A DNA stretch of 64,000 nucleotides, from assembly GCA_014218235.1 (NCBI GenBank), contig CM024756.1:72662152-72726151 (forward strand), read 5' to 3'. The stretch is from Colocasia esculenta. Its lineage: Eukaryota; Streptophyta; Magnoliopsida; Alismatales; Araceae. The notes under the pieces are model-generated. The model was not told the DNA's origin. It ran no database searches and saw nothing but the letters and a program-made list of their open reading frames with translations. This document shows, in pieces, positions 1 to 11,160 of the stretch. The translations under genes were made by a program, and so were the position numbers. Position 1 is the stretch's first letter, and every line of letters starts with the position of its first letter.

Positions 1-687
1 GGGAGGGAAAGATGGAGAAGTTGTAAATACTATCTACAAACCACGAGGGGCTGCCAATCCACCCGGATCGAGAAGAGTTCAAGCAATCCCTACCTTAAAT
101 GAAGAATGAACCCTAATAGGGCCCTTCACGTTGAATTGGCCACCTCCTCCTTGCTCCACATAGGCTCCACGATGCCGAGACACCACTCACGACCCTCCTC
201 CTCGTCTGAAACACACAAAGGGGAGAGAGGGAGGCGAAGCACCACCAGATGGGGAGAAGAGAGGGGAAAGAGGGAAAAGAGGGGGAAAGGGTCGCCAGCC
301 AAGGCCTCATGCCTTTGGCACCCAAGACGCGATGGGGCAACGCGTTGCGTTAAAGATCTTAACGTGATGGGTCAATGCACCACGACAAGAACACGTCCCC
401 CAAGGATGCTGCGACAACACAACAGGTCGTACTGACACACCTGACACCCTGACAGGTGTCAGACGATCGAAATGACAGAAAGCTGTCCCGACACGTTGAC
501 CGGGCGTCACACGAAGATGCGACGGAGAAGCCGGCGCAACAAGAATGCGACGCACACGCTCATCGCGACAAGGATGACTGTCACATCGCACACCCATGAC
601 GCGACACTAACACGTCGCCCAACCCGGACGTGTTAGGGGCCAGTCATCCAAGACACCGGACGGAAAGCCGCGAGGCCGAGTCTTACA
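1..687 (-). repeat. LTR of LARD-like element (partial copy)
   Basis: This is the inner 687 bp of one LTR, ending in TCTTACA at 687. It aligns along its length with 6845-7532. Many differences are CG in the right copy against CA or TG here, as expected from deamination of methylated cytosines. Confidence 0.85.
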
Positions 688-700
688 TCCTACCCCCCTT
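688..700 (-). other. Polypurine tract of LARD-like element
   Basis: TCCTACCCCCCTT on the plus strand reads as a purine-rich AAGGGGGGTAGGA on the minus strand, directly next to the LTR start. This is where plus-strand DNA synthesis of an LTR element is primed, and it fixes the element's orientation. Confidence 0.7.
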
Positions 701-819
701 AAAACAATTTCACTCAAAATTTAAGGCACGCCCAAAAGATCCCGAGGCACGAAATTGAAGCACAGGGAGTAAACGTAAGACCAATGCGATTAAGCCAAAA
801 AGTCTCAACATGACTTCCT

Positions 820-1005
820 CGTGGCAACAATCGCACAACCAAACACATGCGGAGCACATGAAGCCGAAAAACCAACGGCTCACACAGCGGGCTCCAAACA
901 CATGGGGAGCACACAACCAAAAACCCAACGGCCTACAACATGCTTCAAACGTGGGTGGAGCACCAAGCCGAGAAACCAACGGCTCACTCCAGCCACACGT
1001 GGAGT
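820..1005. repeat. Degenerate ~60-bp tandem repeat
   Basis: Three imperfect units carry the elements CACATG(C/G)GGAGCAC and AACCAACGGCTC. Parts of each unit are self-complementary, with AGCCG about 10 bases before CGGCT. It lies within the LARD interior. Confidence 0.5.
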
Positions 1006-1421
1006 GTCCAACTGGGATGACAACCCCACAGGTGCCGAGTGACGCAAAATCCGGCCCGAACAGCAGAAAACGCCAGCCAAAAACCGCACGACTGCAGCCA
1101 CCAACAGACCCCGCTGTTGGGACCGATCAACCAGCAACCCATAATGGCGCTAGCAAGGCCCGATAGAGGATGCAGTTGCCAGCAGCAACACGAGAAACAT
1201 TGGTCAGCAACTCACTCTGTCGCTAGCAAAACCAGACAGAGCACACAGTTGCTGACAACAATCCAGAAAAATGCCTGAGAGTCAAGCACAACACTCAGGG
1301 GAATAGCCTCACACTACGAGCAATAGTTAGCATTGGTCACCAGCCCAACCGAGAAGCCATGCGAGCGACGAGAACTAGAGCAACAACACGCTTATGGAGG
1401 ATCCACAACACACAGAACGAC

Positions 1422-1568
1422 GTCCACTGTCACCACTAGGTCTCACCTAGACCTTCCTCGTGGTCCAACAGGGGTAGAAAATGCATGCAGAGAACCCTCA
1501 ACGCGCGAAAACAGCATCCACTGTCACCACTAGGTCTCACCCTGACCTTCCTCGTGGCCCGACAAGGA
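1422..1568. repeat. Direct repeat of ~50 bp
   Basis: The phrase containing CACTGTCACCACTAGGTCTC followed by CCTTCCTCGTGG occurs at about 1422-1475 and again at about 1516-1557. It is an internal duplication in the non-coding LARD interior. Confidence 0.6.
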
Positions 1569-3547
1569 CACCAAACGCACACGGAGCCACAAAAACTGGG
1601 AGTTAGATGCTCCACAACATGGCACAATGCGACGGGAACATGGAAGACACTTGAGGTTAAGCCAAAATCAGACACCTCGCAATGTCAACAAACCACGTGG
1701 TCAAGTACTAGCGATCCAATAGGCCTCACTGTCACCAAACAAATCGAAGGAGACTCTACCATCGGCTTCCAGACTCACCAATGCCATGCACAACCGGAGA
1801 ACCAACGAAGAGTTGGCAGCACACCCGGCACGCGCACACAGAGCTCAACGCGGGTACCAACGTGCCAACAACCAAAAAGACGCACAACTGCATAGGAACC
1901 AAAACAACCGTAGAGGTCGAGAACAACACGTCGACCTCAGAGGGACCCAGATTGAAGCAGGGTACCACAACTGAACACACTCGCTCCCAAAGCTTGAGGG
2001 AAAACCAAGACACATGCTACGACCAAAGCTTGGCATACCACCGATAGGGCTACCTAGTCAAGGCAAAGCAGCCACCCCACGTCGGCAACGGTACAACCAC
2101 AAGGCACAGGCTAGCACACGTGTCCCAGAGGCGGAAAGCCCAACACCTCCAACACCGAACGAAGTCATAAAACGACACTCAAATCTCACGAACAGGTTCA
2201 CAACACAACACATGGTGCTAAACCCAGCACCAAGAGCCACCCAAGGTACAACATAATGCACCAAGGCTCTAGACGGCACAAAACTGAAACACTTGAGCAT
2301 GAGCACACGGTGCTACCACAAGCACCAAAAACTAAGCAAAGTGCAACACAGGTGCACCAGCGGCTGAAACAACACCATGGGCTAACAAGAAGGACTCTTC
2401 AACAAAGACCCGCCAAAAGCCACATGCAAAGGACCGCAAGCCTGAAAGGGTACAACAGGCCACGCCGGCCCCAACCCTTGAGGCACAAAAATACGAAGCA
2501 TCGAAAAATGCTCAAGGTGCAGTACACATAACAGCACCAATAGCCCGAGACAACACAGGGCCCACCGAAGGGAACTCTCCACCAGAGACCAACAACAGAA
2601 ACACGTGGAAAGCCAACAACTTCAAGAGCGAAACAACCACGTCGGCTCCGGAGACCACACAAAACACGGAGCACCGACTCTACCGCACGGGGAGCAAAAA
2701 CTGCAGCAACTCCCTGGTGCACACGAGCAAGAAGCCCCACCTCTATCGTGACTGATAGAGAGGCCAAACACCAAAATGACGACACGAAAAGCCTTCAAGG
2801 CACAAGCCGAGGCACAATGGAGCACACACCATAACAACACTTGCACGAGCAAGCCAAGCAAGAAATGCACAGCGGAACAATGCTCACGCAAGCAACCCAA
2901 CAGAAAATGGTACTACCTCGCACTAAACCAACAGGGACCCAATGCCCCAATTGTCCAGGCCGATAGCAAGAAACCATCACAATGACAAATGACACAAACA
3001 GGTCCACCGACCCACGGTGCCACAAGGAACGACAGCACGAGGGGAGCAACCAGCTCAACCCAAAACAAATCAAGGGAAGATGGACTCCACCAGAAGGTCG
3101 CAACGATGTGCACCCTGGCACACAACACCACAGTGGAGCAACTCCACCCCGAGCAACCAACGGAAAGCAGAGGAGGAGACACACACAACGAGTCTCTTCC
3201 ACACGCAAGAGGGAAAACCCCAACCCAAGACTGATGCTTTCACAAGAAGCACAACCAGCCAAACACCCACTGCACTCACCAGACCACCATCTGGGAGAGC
3301 ACGCTGGGAGCGAGAAACGACGCAAATCACCCACACCACGGGGACACACAAAGTCCCACCAGCACAGTGGAGAACTTGGGAGCGAACAACAAGGCAACCT
3401 GCCCAGTGCAACAGCCAGACACACGGTCAAAGGCACCACACCTTGACCGACAACGCCCAAGCATATTGTAACACGGACAGCCCATCCGGAAATAGTGACA
3501 GCTCATCTCTACAGAGAGAGAGCCGCAACAACCCAAACAAACACAGG

Positions 3548-4105
3548 GCAGTTTTGGGGAGAACCTCCACTAAAAGCGCCAAGAGCCGTCCTGGGAGAAC
3601 CTCACCAGAACGCAGCCCAACTAAACGGTACACTTCGAACCACAGGGACAACACAATGGTGTCCAGAAACGAACACAAAGCATTCCTGGGAAGGACCTCC
3701 GTCAGAAATGACAAAGGGCGATCCTGGGAGGAACCTTTACCAGAACGCACAATACAAACGACCAAACAACATAGACCATTAGAGAGAGCACTGTAGTAAG
3801 TAGAAGCAACGCAAGCCGGTCCTGAGAGAACCTCGACTAGAACCACCAAGCCACAGTTCTGGGGAAACCTGCCAGAATGCACCAACCAAACCAACAGCAC
3901 ACCTCAGACCCTGAGGTAGCACAGCAACAACAGAAACGAGCATGGAACAGCCTGAGAGAAACCCTCACCAGGACAACAGCAAACGGTTCTGGGAAACCTC
4001 ACCAGAACACAGGGCAACCAAGCGATGCACCTCAACCCAGAGGGCAGCGCAACCGCAACCAGAAACGAGCATAGCACGGTTCTGGGGAAACCTCACTTCC
4101 GCCAG
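3548..4105. repeat. Cluster of imperfect inverted-repeat units with TTCTGG and CCAGAA arms
   Basis: About nine related units appear here, near 3551, 3588, 3686, 3721, 3812, 3850, 3953, 3985 and 4078. The best have arms TTCTGG and CCAGAA around an A- and C-rich loop of about ten bases (GGAAACCTCA). Spacing is irregular (35-100 bp). They resemble the inverted-repeat clusters in other elements of this window, but with a different arm sequence. Confidence 0.55.
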
Positions 4106-4744
4106 AACCAATAGAGAAGAACTCCAGGAGCACCTCACTAGAGCTCACAACAGCCAAACCAGGCCGACAACAACCAAAGACAAGTGTCGCAGTGCTCAAC
4201 CAGCGATGCAACACGGCACACAGAACATTTGCTTAGCCCAAGCAATGACACGACTGAGCAGAGCACAGCGCACAAACAGAAGAGCACACATAAGACCAAC
4301 ACAGCCCACACCCCAACAACAGGGGAACAACTAACAAGGCAAGGACACATCAACCGGTTCCACAGACAATAACTCTGCACCAGTGAAGGCCACACCATAT
4401 GCAGGCTCTCTTAGCCACGGAGGCACGCACGCACCCAATTGTGCCGAAGACTACCAAGAGCACCGTGCCTAGACTTGCTTGCAAGCATCCTCCACACGGG
4501 GAAGACCACTGCCAGCGAGTCCACCGCCAACCACGGCACGAACACACCAAGCGACCACACACGCAGCACAGCAACAACTACAACCCACCTGTAGCACACA
4601 CACAAATCTTATAGGGGAGCCGCACACCTGCAAAACAATTGAAAGCACAAGCCTAACACTAGTCGGACGGTGTCAGCAGCATACTAGTACCTTTCTTTGG
4701 GACAACTATAGTTATTAACTCAATACCAATCTCAGTAGACCCAT

Positions 4745-4756
4745 CCTTTGATACTA
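4745..4756 (-). other. Primer-binding site of LARD-like element (decayed initiator-Met type)
   Basis: The minus strand next to the LTR reads TAGTATCAAAGG. The usual plant site complementary to initiator-Met tRNA is TGGTATCAGAGC, so this looks like a version with a few substitutions. It agrees with the polypurine tract at the other end. Confidence 0.6.
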
Positions 4757-5273
4757 ATTGTAATGACCTGACCTCCCGGACCCCCGCCAGGGGACCCCAA
4801 GTTCGCGTAGCCACCACGGATCCGAAGACCCCGAAGGGTTAGAAGAATAGTCTAGTGAGATATGTATTGAATTTAAATAACTATAACGAGATATACAATA
4901 TACAACGTGTCCCAAGTAAAAGCACAGGTACAAGAAGAAAGGTGTAGTCCTTAAGGGGCATACCCTGAGAACTTGCAAAACACAACTCTTAACTCACTCA
5001 GGTACAAGAGCTCACAACACTCGCTCTCACTGCTGCTGACAACACACGGCGCCACAACTGCCTCCGCAACCCGTCAGACACTAAGCTCCCATGACGACAA
5101 GCCCTAGCTGAAGGAACTAGGGGGTGAGCCTCGCGAACAAGGCCCAGTAGGGATTACCAGTCCCTCACTGGCCAGGAGTAGCAGGAACTCCAAAAATAGG
5201 AAACTACCCTAAAAAGCTGTAAAGCGAGGAACACCTACAGAAGGGTACTACTAAGTAGCGGAGAGCAGTGCAA

Positions 5274-5302
5274 TGTCACGACCACCAACCAAGGTCGTGA
5301 CA
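5274..5302. repeat. Inverted repeat TGTCACGACC / GGTCGTGACA
   Basis: Two perfectly complementary 10-base arms flank a 9-base loop inside the LTR. The size and CG content match other inverted-repeat units in this window. Confidence 0.7.
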
Positions 5303-6331
5303 CACGCACGACTCCCGCAAAAACCACGGAGTCGGGCACAAAACGGAAGCAACCCTTGGCACACCGCCGAGGACCATGCAACAACCAGGCGAGAATGGCG
5401 TCTCACCACAAGCACGACCACCTCAAACCTCCACAAGGTTGAGGGCCGAAAAATAGAACCACCCTGGACCCCAGACACACCACGAGGTCGGGAAGCCACA
5501 CGCGCTGGTGCCACCACGGACTGGCGCCCAAAAATGGGACTATGGAACCGAGGACACCGAAGTGGAAACCACCAGAAGCATGGGTCTACACAAGGCCAGA
5601 CCAACAATGCCCACGGAAACTAGACACAGTCAGGCTATAACCGCCATGCAAGCTCGGGCAATGATTCGTACTTGGAAACGTCGTGAGGAAACGTCGTCAC
5701 AACAACGCCAACCAAGCCACCACTGCTAGCAGCCAAGAGGGGGACACGCCGTCCATGCCCTCTACTCGCTAGCCTATCTCCTGCCTCCCCTCCACGGAAG
5801 AGCGAGGCAGAGCTGCCACAGAAACACACAACACATGCAACACCACAGCCTGGACAAGTTGCGGCCCCATGACTAGCACCACTACGTGGCTCCGGAACCA
5901 ATGCAGAGAGAGGCAGTGAGATAAAGGACTATCTAGGCGTCCCGCGCCAGACAAGTGAGCTATACAAATGACTCAGTGCCTCTGTCCAAACCTCGTTTTC
6001 CCCTCAGCTCTAGAGTCCACCAAGTCGGCTTCCAACTCGGGCATGCTCGTATCCCAGAGCACTCCCTCAATAGGCTCCCGAGGATGGGGGTCCCTGGTGA
6101 TGAAGACAACCTCTAAATGGGACAAGCCCTCAAGTGCCAAGCATCGGGCGAACAGGCAAGGCAAGCACAACAAAAACACCCAAGCCAAAACCGCTGGCTT
6201 GTAACCCACGACAAGCCCAGCAAGTGAGAGGCACTCACGGACCCTCAAGAGCGTCGTCTGTCAATCAAGGCACGCACGAGCAAGCCAGAACCTCAGAACA
6301 CTACCAGAAGTACGAAAAGCACATCACTCTG

Positions 6332-6367
6332 CTAATAATCGATTGACGCCAGTCAATCGATTATTAG
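6332..6367. repeat. Perfect 16-bp-arm hairpin in the LTR
   Basis: CTAATAATCGATTGAC at 6332-6347 is followed by the loop GCCA and then its exact reverse complement at 6352-6367. A perfect 36-base hairpin inside a decayed repeat is unlikely by chance. It could be a small insertion or an RNA or DNA structural signal. Confidence 0.85.
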
Positions 6368-6631
6368 ATAGACACGACCCTCCTGGCACCGCTGCCAGGA
6401 CACGGCCATGAAGGTGTCACATTCGGTCACTGAAACAGGGAGGTAACCTGCCGCGTTCCCCACTAGAAGGTCCTAAGAGCAAACCAGCCATGAGGCACAC
6501 GCCGACGCCCCAACTGGAACCACGGAACACCCGAGGCACAGGCAGGCACTGTCGTGCCCCCTAGGCTGTTGTGATACCACCGCGATGGGAAGGGTACCAC
6601 GAAAGCAACCCAGTAGCGACGGGGCAGCTCA

Positions 6632-6780
6632 TCGCGACAGCAACCCTGTCGCGACAGGAAAATGCATCGTGACAATGATCCTTATCGCGATAGGCAAATG
6701 CATCGCGATAAGATCGCGCCCGACTAGGCAGACGCCTCTTCTGGTGTCACGACGTGCACCGCGGTCGCGACACCAGCAGG
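6632..6780. repeat. Periodic array of TCGCGA palindromes
   Basis: TCGCGA or a one-base variant starts at 6632, 6649, 6667, 6685 and 6703, a spacing of 17-18 bp. Flanks vary: ACAG/CTG around the first units, ATGCA and TTA around later ones. A further GTCGCGACACC lies near 6770, facing GGTGTCACGAC. Confidence 0.75.
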
Positions 6781-7532
6781 GAGGCAGACCCACGGGTTGC
6801 TCCATCCCGGGGTCGCCCACACACCACAAACAGTCCACACGGGGGAGGGGAGCATGGAGAAGCAGTAAATACTATCTACAAACTACAAGGGGCTCCCAAT
6901 CCACCCGGATCAAGAAGAGTTCAAGCAATCCCTACCTTAAACAAAGAACGAACCCCAATAGGGCCCTTCATGTCGGATTGGCCACCTCCTCCTCGCTCCA
7001 CGCAAGCTCCACGACGCCGAGACACCACTCACAACCCTCCTCCTCGCCTGAAACACACAAAGGGGAGAGAGGGAGGTGGAGCACCGCCGGAGGGGGAGAA
7101 GAGAGGGGAAAGAGGGAAAAGAGGGGGAAAGGGTCGTCGACCAAGGCCTTATGCCTTCGGCACCCAAGATGCGACAGGGCGACACGTCGCGTTAAGGATC
7201 TTAACGTGACGAGTCAACACAACGCGACAAGGATGCGTCCCCCAAGGATGCCGCGACAACGCGATAGGCCATACTGACACACATGCCACCCTGACAGGCG
7301 TCAGACTGACCGAAACAACAGAAAGCTATCGCGACCCGTTGACCGGGCGCGACACGAAGTCGTGACGGAGAAGCCGCGCGCGACAAGAACGCGACGCACA
7401 CGCTCGTCACGACAAAGATGACTGTCGCGTCAGCACACCCACGACGCGACACGAACGCGTCACCCAGCCCGGACGCATTAGTGGCCAGTCATCCAAGACA
7501 CTAGACGGAAAGCCGCGAAGCCGGGTCTTACA

Positions 7533-7928
7533 ATGGAGCATCTCTTCATTCACAATGTTACTTGAGCTATTAAAAGATGCTTTTCCTGAAGGGGAGACAT
7601 TACCAGATTCTTACCATGGTGTAAAGAAGGTTATTGGTGATTTGGGTCTTAGTTATAACAAGATCTATGCATGTCCAAACGATTGTCAATTATATTGGAA
7701 GGAATATGAAAATGATGAATCTTGTCGAACTTGTGGTGGTTCAAGATGGAAGTTACATGAGGAAGAGTCAAACAAAAATGTTGAAAAAGGAAAAAAATTG
7801 CAGCAAAGGTTTTTTGACACTTTCCTTTAATTCAAGGCTTCAACGTTTGTTTTATGTCAACTAAAACTGCATCATTTATGAGATGACATGAAGAGGGGCG
7901 AACTAAGGATGGATTATTAAGGCATCCT
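7533..7928 (+). pseudogene. CACTA (En/Spm) tnpD-like transposase, internal fragment
   Basis: The frame from about 7534 reads into LLELLKDAFPEGETLP, then LGLSYNKIYACPNDCQLYWK and CRTCGGSRWK. These are characteristic of the plant CACTA transposase (Transposase_21 region, with a CxxDC / CxxC cysteine pattern). The frame stops at 7830. After small shifts the conserved continuation (FPLI, RLQRLF, MRWHEE and LLRHP) can still be read to about 7928. The protein normally cuts and pastes elements with CACTA ends. The 5' part is separated by the LARD insertion and the 3' part by the LTR fragments at 7929-10214. The C-terminal part resumes at 10215, but the middle of the transposase domain is absent. Family assignment is secure; it is a dead gene. 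Confidence 0.85.
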
Positions 7929-8041
7929 TGTGACGGCCCTCATTATACCGGTACGGTTATACCAACCCACGTCGGTATAGCGAGAGTCCTCACAGTGGGA
8001 CATTTACCCAAACGATACAAACAACTGAGATACACGCGAAT
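7929..8041 (-). repeat. LTR end fragment, inverted relative to 8142-10214
   Basis: TGTGACGGCCCTCATTAT starts at 7929. The first 113 bp to the gap match the reverse complement of about 10100-10214, including GTTATACCAACCCACGTCG and CAGTGGGACATTTACCC. It is one arm of a long inverted repeat and reads as the end of a gypsy-type LTR in minus orientation. Confidence 0.75.
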
Positions 8042-8141
8042 NNNNNNNNNNNNNNNNNNNNNNNNNNNNNNNNNNNNNNNNNNNNNNNNNNNNNNNNNNN
8101 NNNNNNNNNNNNNNNNNNNNNNNNNNNNNNNNNNNNNNNNN
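8042..8141. other. Assembly gap, 100 N
   Basis: Exactly 100 N, the usual placeholder for a gap of unknown size. It sits between two oppositely oriented copies of the same LTR end. Confidence 0.99.
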
Positions 8142-10214
8142 AAGCATGTGGAAGAATGTTCATGTGTATGTTCTCACCATTCCTGATAATCTGTGGTAAA
8201 ATCATGTTGCCCTAATTTTGTTAGACCATATATGTACAACCCTGTCTGTGCTCTGAGTTTCTGGAATTTTCCATGCTGGTATGATTTATTGAATTTTCTG
8301 TTTTGGGAAATAGAAATCATGCGTAGGTCACGATAAATCTTCCGTAAATTGTGTATTTCCCAATAAATTTGGGAATAAATCATGTGGCTCTATGCATGCT
8401 AGGGTTTAGACAGTGAGTTGTTAAATTTGTGATTGGTGTTCAACTCCATGCTAACTTGAATTGTGGATAGCATGTGAATTCGATGTTAGATTTTCTGTAA
8501 TTACGTTTTAGGTTAGAAAAATCTGAAAATTTGCATGTGGGATCCTAAATCCGAAATCAGCTAGTGGTTAGACTTTCAGGTCATTTGGACAAGTATATGA
8601 CTTAATATGAATTTTCTATGTAGAAATGCGAAATTAATGCATGTCGTTGCAAAAATGATTTAATTCTGTTTATTTCAACCTGAAGGGTGAAATTCCCTGA
8701 GTGTAAAATTTCTGTAATTGTAGTGTCATGTCAGGAAAACAGAGCCCCATGTGTGTGAATGAGTGAATGAGTGAGATGTGAGTGTCATGTGCTAAACTAA
8801 GTGCTTAAATCGGAAAACGTGAAGTGTGTAAATTGTGCCAAGTGTGACACTGCTTCCACGGAGGGCAGTGGAACCGTATCAAGGAAAAGTCCCCCTGAGA
8901 AGGTTCAATGTGTTGTGACCCTGAGGGCATTAGGGGGAAATCCTAGAGGTGGACAAGTACCACTGGTTAGGTGGAGACTTGTTCTCCCGGTCTGCACAGT
9001 CAAGAGTCGCCGTTGTATTGCCTAGATGGCGTCTATGTGATGTGATGTGTTTGTTTCCTTCTTTGGTGGTTTAGACTATGTGTCACGGCACTAAATGTGA
9101 ATGTGTAAATGATATGTGTTCATGTGAAAAATGTGAATGAGAACAATGTGTAAAAGTGCATGTGTAAAGTGGTGAAATATGCGAATTTGAAATTGTGTAA
9201 AAATGTGAGGATGTGAGTTTGTAATCCATGTTATGACAATCTGAAATCATGCTTAAACTGTAGCTTTACTATGTTATGATCATGTTTATGTATGCAAATG
9301 CCTAGAATCCATGCTAGGGATAATTGTTAAGCATATATAAACAACTTCCATACTATGTTCACATGTTGTGATTTAATCGTTGTTGTAGCTCTCATGTGTT
9401 AGATTATGGTTGCTAAAGCATGTAAAACCAGCAAGCTTAAAGCATGTAAAATGGTTACGTATATGCGTAGGAATGTGTAGATTCCATGTTAGTAGGTATG
9501 GTCCTTTCGTGCATGCTCGGAAATTCATGTTAATGGCTTTCATGTCTTGGTTGGTTGAAGATAGATTTTTATGTGAGAAATGAATAGAAAGCATGTGATA
9601 GGTGATTCTATTTTAGGAAATCTGAAAGCATAGTCCATGTGTTTAAATTGTAGATTCACCATGATAGGTTGTAAAATTTATGTCAAGTATGCTACATGTT
9701 GTGTCTTGTGAACGTATATGTAGAACCTACTATGATATGTACATGTACGGTATGTGTAGAATTACTTGCGGAGTCTTTTAGACTCACTACTTGCTTCGGC
9801 GTACAGTTGTAGCCGGTGACGAGACACTCGTGGAGGAGACGTTGGAGACCGACTCCGAGCGCGGAGATTAGAGTGTTGGAGTACTTGTGACATTTTGTGA
9901 TTTTCATAGTATGTAAATTGAACATTGTACTAGCATTATCATTGAAGAATGTATAAGTATGGACATCTATGTATTTGATTTTCAGCAATTAAATTATGTG
10001 GACTTTTAGCTCCTTAAATGTTATCGAAACATGGATGTTAAATGCGGATGATGAATGAAATGAAGATAGTGGTCCTTTTACTTCCGCTACTCTGTTCTTA
10101 TATTCACGTGTATCTCAACTGAATGTTATTGTTGGGTAAATGTCCCACTGTGGCAACGTTCACTATATCGACGTGGGTTGGTATAACCGTACCGATATAA
10201 TGAGGGTCGCTACA
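8142..10214 (+). repeat. Chromovirus-type LTR, 3' portion (solo or truncated)
   Basis: AT-rich non-coding DNA ending GAGGGTCGCTACA at 10214. Near 9770-9880 it has a short GC-rich block (GGAGTC...GACTCACTACTTGC, GACGAGACACTCGTGGAGGAG) of the kind seen in the transcribed part of plant gypsy LTRs. No open frame longer than about 98 codons and no retroviral motif occurs. The start is lost in the gap. No 5-bp duplication matches between 7924-7928 (ATCCT) and 10215-10219 (AAAGA). Confidence 0.6.
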
Positions 10215-10750
10215 AAAGACCACAAGTTTCTCAAGTGCTAAGGATAATAATCCAGTTGCAGAGATGTTGCATATTACAGTGTGCTAATTGATGTTCTTGA
10301 GTTGGAATTTTGAAAATTTTAATGTTATCCTATTCAAATGCAACTGGGTTGATGTAGTCTCACGCAACCGTGTGTTAATTAGGATGTGCATGTTTTACCC
10401 TTGTTAATTAGAATAGGTTGTTAAGTAGTGAAAAATTTAGACGAGCCATTTATCTTGGCATCTCAAGCAGAACAAGTATTCTACTCAAGTGATCCAATCG
10501 ATGAGGAGTGGCATGTTATAATAAAGGTCAAACCAAGAGATTCTTTGATATGAAGATGCAAGCTGGTGAAAAAGAGCATCAAGTGACTTGAAATGAAATG
10601 GGTCAAACCAATGGAGAAGACGAAGCCAATGAAATGCGTGACTTTGATCATTTCAGCATAGTTAGAAATGATATACCAGGAACTATCATTCCTTTTTCTG
10701 AGTTGTCTAGAGATGATGGAGTTAATAAGGATAGTGACTATGACAATTAA
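10215..10750 (+). pseudogene. CACTA tnpD-like transposase, C-terminal fragment (DUF4216 region)
   Basis: The first readable piece is KDNNPVAEMLH. Further on, in another frame, comes the conserved block EPFILASQAEQVFY followed by EEWHVIIKVKPRDSFDM (10440-10557). Then an acidic tail (NEMRDFDHFSIV, DDGVNKDSDYDN) ends at TAA 10748-10750. This block is the hallmark of the DUF4216 domain at the C-terminus of CACTA transposases. In-frame stops and at least two shifts break it. It is the same gene as 7533-7928, minus the central catalytic part and plus the intervening LTR fragments. Confidence 0.85.
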
Positions 10751-11160
10751 GTCTATTTTGTTACAAACAATATTTGAAATCTAATGCAATCTTTTTTGGT
10801 CTGTAGACTTAACTTCTTGTGATTTTTTATGGTTTTTTCTACCTTGCCATTTGAAAGCATCATGTCATTCTTTCTTTTATTGATCTCCTTCTAACATTTC
10901 TTGAAACATTTTAATTTGGTTAATTTTTGTTCTTCAGCTCTACTTGTTCCTTGTAGTGCTGGAAATGGTGCAAACAAGAAGATAAGGTGTCCCAAAGGCC
11001 TTCTTAGATCATGTTTGTCACAACCTTTAAACCCTTCACTTGAGCAAGACCTACATAATTTTGAGCCGTGCCATGAACCTAGAGAAACATCATCGCGCAG
11101 CATATAGGCCATGTTGATGCTTGTCAACAAACCACATATGATGTACTTGTTCAAACATCT

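Larger units (their letters stand above)
701..4744 (-). other. Non-coding internal region of LARD-like element
   Basis: The plus strand is C- and A-rich and contains several families of degenerate short repeats, at about 820-1005, 1422-1565 and 3548-4105. Open frames up to about 250 codons occur on both strands, but they have biased composition, no start context and no recognisable retrotransposon motif, so I do not call genes. The region may act only as packaged RNA spacer. Confidence 0.6.
1..7532 (-). mobile_element. Non-autonomous LTR retrotransposon (LARD-like), left LTR truncated by window edge
   Basis: The sequence at 1-687 recurs at about 6845-7532, so these are the two LTRs of one element. 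The complete LTR is 4759-7532 (TG...CA). A pyrimidine run just inside the left LTR (688-700) reads as a polypurine tract on the minus strand. The bases left of 4759 read on the minus strand as a decayed initiator-Met primer site. Both signals put the element on the minus strand. The internal 4.07 kb holds no gag, protease, RT or integrase motif in any frame; the many short open frames reflect a CA-rich composition. An element with long LTRs and a kilobase-scale non-coding interior fits the LARD class. It lies inside a CACTA transposase gene. Its 5-bp duplication (ATGGA on the right) cannot be confirmed because the left end is outside the window. Confidence 0.8.
4759..7532 (-). repeat. Complete LTR of LARD-like element (2.77 kb)
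   Basis: On the plus strand it starts TGTAATGACC at 4759 and ends GTCTTACA at 7532, directly before CACTA transposase sequence. It is long for an LTR and rich in CG. It contains a perfect 16-bp-arm hairpin (6332-6367), an inverted repeat with GTCACGACC arms (5275-5301) and a row of TCGCGA palindromes (6632-6708). Confidence 0.85.

Noticed and set aside
106..4718. Many overlapping open frames of 60-260 codons on both strands
   Set aside because: They come from a biased CA-rich (GT-rich on the other strand) composition with few stops. None has a conserved motif, and they lie in a non-coding retrotransposon interior.
7929..10214. Mutator-like DNA transposon with long terminal inverted repeats
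   Set aside because: No 9-bp or other target duplication, no transposase, a gap inside, and the ends read TG...CA with LTR-like content. Kept only as an inverted LTR arrangement.
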